In this document: positions 58,739 to 64,000 of the stretch, piece after piece
Layout of the letters: each line of letters opens with the position of its first letter
Numbering within the stretch: position 1 is the first letter of the stretch
Origin: a virus
IMG/VR virus record: IMGVR_UViG_3300018418_000009
Location: 1-64,000 of that record
DNA: 64,000 nt
Reading direction: 5' to 3' (one strand)
Notes under the pieces: generated by a model
Seen by the model: only the letters and a program-made list of their open reading frames with translations
Databases searched by the model: none
What the model was told of the DNA's origin: nothing
Program-made: the position numbers and the translations under genes

Positions 58739-59131
58739 TTATGTATGACTTCTAAAATATTGCGCCGCAAAGAATGCTTTTGCGCCTTGTTCAGCAGTTG
58801 TTTTTGGATTTAGAACAAGTTCTACATATGAATCTGTAACAGTAGCACTTACATCAACAATATCACCATTCGTGCTAGTGCGTCCGTACACAACTATGCT
58901 TGCTTTATTAGGTGTTGCAGAGACCAAACATTTAATAATTTCTTTTCTGTCTTTTCCTAATTCTACATTGAGTGTATATTCTGCACTAGAAAAATCACCT
59001 ACATGCCATCTGTCAATAGGTAGATTACTATAAACCTCTTGCCATCGGCCTGCATAAGAAAGTTGTGCATTATTAGCTAATAATACAGTGTTACGTAAAC
59101 CTTTTTTGAAATATTTGTTTAAATCAATCAT
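58739..59131 (-). CDS. Conserved small virion structural protein
   Basis: A 130-residue protein beginning MIDLNKYFKKGLRNTVLLAN and ending AKAFFAAQYFRSHT. The middle (YSNLPIDRWHVGDFSSAEYT, ELGKDRKEIIKCLVSATPNK) looks beta-rich. I recall close relatives among cyanophage virion proteins next to fibre genes. A GATAAATA late box lies 18 nt upstream. It is the first of the fibre gene group (59.1 to 50.4 kb). Exact position in the virion is unknown. Confidence 0.68.
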   Translation of the reverse strand: MIDLNKYFKKGLRNTVLLANNAQLSYAGRWQEVYSNLPIDRWHVGDFSSAEYTLNVELGKDRKEIIKCLVSATPNKASIVVYGRTSTNGDIVDVSATVTDSYVELVLNPKTTAEQGAKAFFAAQYFRSHT

Positions 59132-59149
59132 AATAAACTCGCTTTGTAG

Positions 59150-59157
59150 TATTTATC
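59150..59157 (-). promoter_or_regulatory. T4-type late promoter motif (GATAAATA)
   Basis: GATAAATA on the minus strand, 18 nt before the ATG at 59131, in the gap after the carbamoyltransferase stop (59174). Confidence 0.7.
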
Positions 59158-59173
59158 GGAGTTTACTCAAAGC

Positions 59174-60976
59174 CTAAGATGGATTTTTAATTGTAATTAA
59201 TTTTCCATATTCTGCTAGGTATAGATATTCTATTTCACTATTTTTTAAGGTCCATATAGCATCTTCAAGTTTTTCAACTAAAGGTTCACCACCTAGATTG
59301 AAGCTAGTGTTAAATACAATAGGTAATCCTGTTTTTTCTTTAAATTTTGATATTAGATCATAATAATGTGGATTCTGTTCTCTAGTAACAGTTTGAATAC
59401 GGCATGTACCATCAATATGAATAATACTAGGAATTTTTTCTGCTATACCATCTTTACAATTCACAGCATACATCATATGCGGACTATCTTTCATTCCTCG
59501 TAGATCGAACCATTCGTGTACATCTTCTGCTAGAATAGATCCTGCAAAAGGTCTAAAATATTCTCTACGTTTTACTTGATTAACATAATCCTTACCATCT
59601 TCAAAACTAGGATCAAATAGCACACTTCTATTACCCAATGCTCTTGGTCCGTTTTCGCTTTGTCCTTGGAAAATTGTTACAATGTTTTTTTCTGTTAATA
59701 AATCTACAATATCTTCAAGTGTAGCATTTTTCATTTCAATGCCATCTTCATTTGTTAGATCATTTAACTGTTGATCTGTATAAAGATATCTTGGTCCTAG
59801 ATATAAAGTTTGCGTTTGACGCTTTTCTATTTCATCTTCTAAGCCATACCAGAACATCATTGCCGCGCCCATTGCAGTACCAGCATCATTAGATACAGGC
59901 TCTACATAAAGTTCTATACCTTTTTCACGTAAAGTTTCTAAGTAGTAATAATTTGCTACACAATTTAATCCGTAGCCACCACTAAGTACAACTTTATTTT
60001 TGCCAGTCATTTCAACAGCTTTTAAAATTAATTCTAGAACTTTTTCTTGTGTTTCTGTTTGTACAGCATACGCAATGTCTCTTCTACTTTGTAATAGTGT
60101 TACATCTTCATTAGGTTTAGGAACTTCATTTAATTCTTTATACAACCCTGCATTTATGAATGCACCGTTAGGATAGTTAGGTACAACAACATTCCTATTT
60201 GTTAACGGATAGTCTACATCTTCTTCAAATAATTTTGGAAAATTATCGTTTGATTTACCATAAGGAAATAACCCCATAGTTTTACCTGCTTCAATACTTG
60301 ACCAACCACAGTACATTGTAGCCGCTTCGTATGCTTTTACAATACCTGCTCTATCACTTACAATAGCTGTATGTGTTTTTCCGTTTTCTCCAAACTGTTT
60401 ACTGTCCATTTCAACAATGCCGCCTTGGACAGGTTCTCTAACTCCATAAACTTTATGTAAGGTTGTAAAATTGGACGGATATTCGCAGTCAATAATACTT
60501 TCTGTTTCCCAACTCATAATTTGTTCATTGTTAATACCTAGAGGAACAAAAGTACCTGCGCCATCTACAATAACACTAACTGCACTATCAAATCCACTAC
60601 GATAAAACGCACAAGCACTGTGTAATTTGTGATGCATGAATGCTAAGTCAATTACTTGAGGATGCTCCATAGTGTATGCATTTGCTTTTGCATCAATTAA
60701 TCCTAATTTACGAGCTAAACCTGTATATACATCATCTCCACTATAATCAACTCTTCCGGCAGTTTCTGCTAATGGTTGTGTGTGAGCTACAACCAAATAA
60801 TCTAGTTTGTCTGTGTATTCTAAAATTTTTACCATTGAAGCAAAAGGACCGCCGTCGTATTTCTGTCTACTTAGTCTCTCCTCTTCAATTGAAAAAACTA
60901 CTTCTCCGTCTTTAAGTAAACAAACACCTGCGTTATGACCTCGTGCTATGCCTGCTATCCAAACTGGTTTGCTCAT
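59174..60976 (-). CDS. Full-length carbamoyltransferase (NodU/CmcH family)
   Basis: A 600-residue carbamoyltransferase, which uses carbamoyl phosphate and ATP to O-carbamoylate sugars or antibiotics. The N-terminal ASKHA-type domain shows GIARGHNAGVCLLKDGEVVF, EEERLSRQKYDGG, HHKLHSACAFYRSGF, VIVDGAGTF and VLSGGYGLNCVANYYYLE. The C-terminal domain has SENGPRALGNRSVLFDPS, RREYFRPFAGSIL, GTCRIQTV and VFNTSFNLGGEPLVE. Length equals characterised enzymes. It lies next to an SGNH protein and a heptosyltransferase-like gene, suggesting carbamoylation of a phage-directed glycan. A second, half-length homologue is at 3300-4307. Confidence 0.93.
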   Translation of the reverse strand: MSKPVWIAGIARGHNAGVCLLKDGEVVFSIEEERLSRQKYDGGPFASMVKILEYTDKLDYLVVAHTQPLAETAGRVDYSGDDVYTGLARKLGLIDAKANAYTMEHPQVIDLAFMHHKLHSACAFYRSGFDSAVSVIVDGAGTFVPLGINNEQIMSWETESIIDCEYPSNFTTLHKVYGVREPVQGGIVEMDSKQFGENGKTHTAIVSDRAGIVKAYEAATMYCGWSSIEAGKTMGLFPYGKSNDNFPKLFEEDVDYPLTNRNVVVPNYPNGAFINAGLYKELNEVPKPNEDVTLLQSRRDIAYAVQTETQEKVLELILKAVEMTGKNKVVLSGGYGLNCVANYYYLETLREKGIELYVEPVSNDAGTAMGAAMMFWYGLEDEIEKRQTQTLYLGPRYLYTDQQLNDLTNEDGIEMKNATLEDIVDLLTEKNIVTIFQGQSENGPRALGNRSVLFDPSFEDGKDYVNQVKRREYFRPFAGSILAEDVHEWFDLRGMKDSPHMMYAVNCKDGIAEKIPSIIHIDGTCRIQTVTREQNPHYYDLISKFKEKTGLPIVFNTSFNLGGEPLVEKLEDAIWTLKNSEIEYLYLAEYGKLITIKNPS

Positions 60977-60977
60977 A

Positions 60978-61838
60978 TTAAAATCCTCTGTAATCTGTTC
61001 TCCAGTCTAAAGTTTTATCTACACTTTCACAAAAGTAATCAAAATCTTTATGACTGTTTTCATATAAGTTGTTTACATTATCTATCCAATTTTTTGTTTT
61101 CTCGGCTAGATTCTGGTTCATGCCTAAACTAGGTAGTACATGTGTTTTAACATAGTCTGCATGTTGTAATACTGTGGGATGTTTATCATCTGTAAATGTA
61201 GGACTATTATGGCTTTTAAATTTATAAGGTGGTGTACTATGGTTCCATGCAAAAGTTCCAATAGGTATAATCCAGTCTTTTTTATTTTCAAATATTTTTT
61301 GGTATATTTTCAAAGAAGGTACATCTTTCCATAAGTTAGACTGCGGTGTTTTTTCTCCATGTTCGTCTACTGGATAATCACTATTCATTTTATGGATATA
61401 TCCCATACTAGTCATACGCCAAGTACAACCTATACTACGCAAAAAATTTTGAGCTAAGAGTATATGATTACAAGTGTGCATCATATAACTATTTTCGTCC
61501 CAAAATGTTTCTATCCAGCGTCTATCAAAAATATCTTGATTAATATAATTAAAAATACTACCAGAAGTTTTCCAACCAATACCTTTTGCTACTTCGTGTC
61601 GTTGATCATTAGTATGCCAGTCATGTCTTAAATGACTTGTCCATTGAATTACAACAGTATCATTTTGTGTTAGATTTTCTCTAGCATGTAATTCTGCAAG
61701 ACGTTCTGCAATAGCAGTATTGCCTAAACCTGCAAATGCCCAATTTTCATAATGGTCAAAGTGATTACCTAACATATCAGCCCATGTAGGCCATGCATAA
61801 TTTGTAAATGAGCAACCTATTGAAAATAAGCGTTTCAT
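60978..61838 (-). CDS. SGNH-hydrolase-like protein
   Basis: A 286-residue relative of the 9576-10289 protein. Block I is SIGCSFTNYAWPTWADML (Ser near 10), block II YENWAFAGLGNTAIAERL, then VVIQWTSHLRHDW, and TFTDDKHPTVLQHADY provides Asp-x-x-His. It sits 1 nt upstream of the carbamoyltransferase and overlaps the GT9-like gene by 4 nt. O-acyl removal or transfer on a glycan is the family-based expectation; the substrate is unknown. Confidence 0.7.
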   Translation of the reverse strand: MKRLFSIGCSFTNYAWPTWADMLGNHFDHYENWAFAGLGNTAIAERLAELHARENLTQNDTVVIQWTSHLRHDWHTNDQRHEVAKGIGWKTSGSIFNYINQDIFDRRWIETFWDENSYMMHTCNHILLAQNFLRSIGCTWRMTSMGYIHKMNSDYPVDEHGEKTPQSNLWKDVPSLKIYQKIFENKKDWIIPIGTFAWNHSTPPYKFKSHNSPTFTDDKHPTVLQHADYVKTHVLPSLGMNQNLAEKTKNWIDNVNNLYENSHKDFDYFCESVDKTLDWRTDYRGF

Positions 61839-62785
61839 TTTTCTTTGTCAGGATCTATTTCTCGGTTGATAACGCCTACTAGATATTTAATAATTTCATC
61901 ATTCATAGCCATTATATTTTCATTATGTCTTGTAGTACCTTCATCCATAGTAATTCTAATAGGATCGTATATCCTATCATTCATTCCTAGATCTACAATT
62001 TTTAATGTTTCTTGATTAGGATAACTTACATTTATAGGAAAAGTACTTCCTATTACTGCTGTAGTTGGTGTATCAACTGCATACGATAAATGTTGTCCTA
62101 CGCTGTCACATCCTAAAAAATGATCTGCAAATTTTATTAATCCAACCCATTGTCTTAAACTTAAACCTTCAGGCATAGCTACCTCGTGTTTAAGTCCCTC
62201 GCCTTTGAGTTCTATTTTTAATTCACTCATCATTACTATGCCATAATCTTTTTCTAAGATTTTTAATAATTTTTTTACATCTTTAAATTCAAAACTTCTT
62301 GCTGTATGGTCAATAGGTGTATCGTCTATTATCTCAATTCCTCTACCAAAAGGTTGGAAAACTATAATTTTATCTTTCTTTAATTTTTCTTTAACTTCAT
62401 TTACTAGTTTTCTACCTACCAGTAATTCATCTTTACTTAACTTTAAGTATGGCTTAGGTAATTCTCTAACACCTTTATTGTTTAAAATAATATCAAACGC
62501 TTGTGCCAAACTACATTTTTGATTATAGTATTCCCACACTTGGTATGGTTCTGGATTAACAACTTGTCTGTGTTTTATGACATCTTTAAATAAATTTTTA
62601 TGCCAAGGATCGTATGCTTTTTCATGTAGTACAGGATGACCTTTAAACATATCTGTACCGCCTTCGCATACAATTACAAAATCATCATCACCTGATTCTT
62701 TGGCGTATAGTTCTAATGCTGGTATTGAACAAAGCATACGGCCAGCACCTCCGTTTAAGAAAAAGGCTTTTGATCTTTTTGTCAT
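61835..62785 (-). CDS. Heptosyltransferase-like glycosyltransferase (GT9)
   Basis: A 316-residue GT-B protein resembling ADP-heptose:LPS heptosyltransferases. FFLNGGAGRMLCSIPALELY is the N-terminal GG..GD/R...PAL motif; IIVFQPFGRG corresponds to the mid-domain strand; and FADHFLGCDSVGQHLSYAVD with TPTTAVIGSTFP matches the GT9 D-S-x-x-x-H...G.P....G signature. It would use ADP-heptose, which this phage can apparently help make (46.9-49.9 kb). GGAG precedes the ATG. Glycosyl donor is inferred, since other GT9 members use different sugars. Confidence 0.75.
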   Translation of the reverse strand: MTKRSKAFFLNGGAGRMLCSIPALELYAKESGDDDFVIVCEGGTDMFKGHPVLHEKAYDPWHKNLFKDVIKHRQVVNPEPYQVWEYYNQKCSLAQAFDIILNNKGVRELPKPYLKLSKDELLVGRKLVNEVKEKLKKDKIIVFQPFGRGIEIIDDTPIDHTARSFEFKDVKKLLKILEKDYGIVMMSELKIELKGEGLKHEVAMPEGLSLRQWVGLIKFADHFLGCDSVGQHLSYAVDTPTTAVIGSTFPINVSYPNQETLKIVDLGMNDRIYDPIRITMDEGTTRHNENIMAMNDEIIKYLVGVINREIDPDKEK

Positions 62786-62806
62786 ATTAAATTTTCTCCA
62801 TTAAAA

Positions 62807-62852
62807 AACCGGACTCAACAGTATATATTCTTAATATAGGTTAAGTCCGGTT
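62807..62852 (-). terminator. Rho-independent terminator
   Basis: Arms AACCGGACT and AGTCCGGTT (9 bp), extended by AAC/GTT, around an AT-rich loop. On the minus strand the stem is followed by TTTTTT. It lies 26 nt after the stop of the 231-residue gene (62878) and before the GT9-like gene, ending the transcript from the right edge. Confidence 0.85.
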
Positions 62853-62877
62853 AATATTGGATAGAGAAATTTTTAAA

Positions 62878-63573
62878 TTATGCTGTATCTGTGTCTGGAT
62901 CAAAGTAGTATGGCATTACTGTTTCTGGGAAAGGCCATTTCCAGTGATTAATACCAGCATACAATGTGTCAACATTTTCCAACCAAGTACAATGATTAGT
63001 CATTAGTGTACGCTCTTCATCTGTAAATGTTTGGTTAGAATCTGCTAAAGCACGTCTCATACACGCCGCAATATTTGCGTAGCTTTGTACTGTGCTTTCT
63101 CTTGAATTTACATGTTCTCTAAAGTTTGGACCTGACCATGTGCTTGTTTCATGATTGTAATACAAGCTGTCTGCCCAATAAATGTTTGGTAGCATTCCAG
63201 TAGTACCTTCGTATATGTGGTTATACGTAGATGTATCTCCGTTTGCATCTGTAATAGTTTCTTCATAATCAGCAATATCAGCATGTTCATATTCGTCTGT
63301 CATATATGCCGCTCTTAGGCACATTGCATCGCTTTCTGAAGCATCAATTACGATATAATCATAATCATCCTGCTCGTATCCTGCTGGATCAAGTTCTTTC
63401 GCATCAGCTTTGTCACCTCTGCCAGCTTCTCTTACTTGATCATCATCTCTGTCTACTTGACAAAGAATGTATCTCGGACCTGTATAGGTCATTTCAAATG
63501 TCTTACCAGCGTCCGTTGTTGTTTTGTACGGTTCGTCTGGATAAGCAACTGTTATTGTTTTTCTAATAGGCAT
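62878..63573 (-). CDS. Hypothetical protein in the virion gene group
   Basis: A 231-residue acidic protein beginning MPIRKTITVAYPDEPYKTTT. It has a beta-like N-terminal third, an Asp/Glu-rich middle, and a Trp-rich C-terminal part (NHCTWLENVDTLYAGINHWK, FPETVMPYYFDPDTDTA). I do not recognise it. GGAG precedes the ATG. It lies 14 nt downstream of the Cys-rich partial gene and before a strong terminator, so the two share a transcript and may belong to one virion component. Confidence 0.6.
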   Translation of the reverse strand: MPIRKTITVAYPDEPYKTTTDAGKTFEMTYTGPRYILCQVDRDDDQVREAGRGDKADAKELDPAGYEQDDYDYIVIDASESDAMCLRAAYMTDEYEHADIADYEETITDANGDTSTYNHIYEGTTGMLPNIYWADSLYYNHETSTWSGPNFREHVNSRESTVQSYANIAACMRRALADSNQTFTDEERTLMTNHCTWLENVDTLYAGINHWKWPFPETVMPYYFDPDTDTA

Positions 63574-63587
63574 TTCTCTATCTCCAT

Positions 63588-64000
63588 TTAACTTTCTACA
63601 TATTTGATTCTAATTAAGGCATCGCCGCCTGCCCAACCATTGTCGCGAACACCGCTACATGGACTCGCCGCTGGACCACCTGAACCGTGTGGTACAAACA
63701 TTGAACAACCTTGTGTGTCATAACACTGACACTGTCTGTTTCCATCCCAACATTCAGACCATAAAGTACCTGAACCTGGCATTCTCGACAAACTATTTAG
63801 TGCATTGATATAGCCATTAAGTGCCATACCGGACCATTGAGCGTGTCCATTATCACTGTCCATTGAATATGATGCTACACCGCCGCACTCACTAAACATT
63901 CCTGGAGGAAGTGCAGTATGATGAATAGTTGAACAGTTACAGTTTGGATAGCAGTGCCAAAATGTTACACAACTAAGTACGCCATCTCTGTTTACATCTC
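63588..64000 (-). CDS. Cys/Gly-rich protein, partial (5' end outside window)
   Basis: An open frame entering from the right edge, leaving the last 137 residues. It is rich in Cys, Gly, Ser and Trp: DVNRDGVLSC near the visible start (a DxNxDG calcium-loop-like motif), CYPNCNCST, SECWDGNRQCQCYDTQGC and a tail ending GGDALIRIKYVES. Internal Met at 63899 is unlikely to be the start because the frame continues upstream with similar composition. Such Cys-rich, Gly-rich sequence suggests a disulfide-stabilised extracellular or virion adhesin domain. Family not recognised. Confidence 0.6.
   Translation of the reverse strand, partial: DVNRDGVLSCVTFWHCYPNCNCSTIHHTALPPGMFSECGGVASYSMDSDNGHAQWSGMALNGYINALNSLSRMPGSGTLWSECWDGNRQCQCYDTQGCSMFVPHGSGGPAASPCSGVRDNGWAGGDALIRIKYVES

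Overview
The window looks like about 64 kb of a T4-like marine myovirus genome (Straboviridae/Kyanoviridae-type). It is AT-rich, packed with short-spaced or overlapping genes, and mostly transcribed from the minus strand. Hallmark T4 genes recognised are the replicative helicase (gp41), primase (gp61), a probable clamp-loader small subunit (gp62), UvsW, UvsY, UvsX, gp32, both terminase subunits (gp16, gp17), gp4, tail tube gp19, tail sheath gp18, dNMP kinase gp1, and neck/tail-completion proteins gp13, gp14 and gp15. Many hypothetical genes resemble those of marine cyanophages and pelagiphages from memory. No photosynthesis gene is present. Phage-borne KDO and heptose genes suggest a Gram-negative host whose surface contains those sugars, which argues somewhat against marine picocyanobacteria. 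Host assignment remains inference.

Layout. 1-5.7 kb: a C-family (DnaE-type) polymerase running off the left edge, a GNAT-like protein, gp41 helicase, an N-domain-only carbamoyltransferase homologue, two small proteins and primase. 5.7-17.4 kb: a virion protein, a conserved plus-strand gene, a 185-residue miniature DnaE-like protein, peptide deformylase, a nucleotidyltransferase/CysC-like kinase pair, a zinc-finger protein, an SGNH protein, gp62, KdsB and KdsA, a VUT/YhhQ-type transporter, FolE, a cupin and UvsW. 17.4-26 kb: a glycan island with four paralogous KpsC/KpsS-like proteins, three DxD glycosyltransferases, a nucleotidyltransferase-cupin fusion, an SGNH protein, an alpha/beta hydrolase and a methyltransferase. 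26-31 kb: UvsY, UvsX, gp32 and a large acidic orphan. 31-43.8 kb: packaging, tail and head-completion genes, gp1 and two 2OG-Fe(II) oxygenases. 43.8-50.4 kb (plus strand): gp14, gp15, a Nudix enzyme and an ADP-heptose cassette (HldE, HldD, cupin, GmhB) ending in a third 2OG oxygenase. 50.4-64 kb: a 2470-residue repetitive virion protein, two smaller virion proteins, a full-length carbamoyltransferase, an SGNH protein, a GT9/heptosyltransferase-like protein, an unknown and a Cys-rich partial gene.

Regulation is readable. Seven sigma70-type promoters (TTGACW-N17/18-TATAWT class, one with TTGATT) and about fifteen T4-late-type motifs (GATAAATA/TATAAATA and variants) lie just upstream of genes. 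In thirteen cases the promoter is followed by only 4-6 nt before the start codon, which predicts leaderless mRNAs. The neck genes gp13 and gp14 diverge from a perfectly palindromic pair of late promoters. Several tail and packaging genes are separated by a hairpin followed by a late promoter.

The most striking biology is a dispersed but coherent glycan programme: KdsA/KdsB (CMP-KDO), HldE/HldD/GmhB (ADP-heptose), a GT9-like transferase, KpsC/S-like and DxD transferases, carbamoyl- and methyltransferases, and SGNH hydrolases. It may remodel host LPS or capsule, or decorate phage components. No intergenic stretch exceeds about 130 bases, and I saw no tRNA, insertion sequence or CRISPR array.
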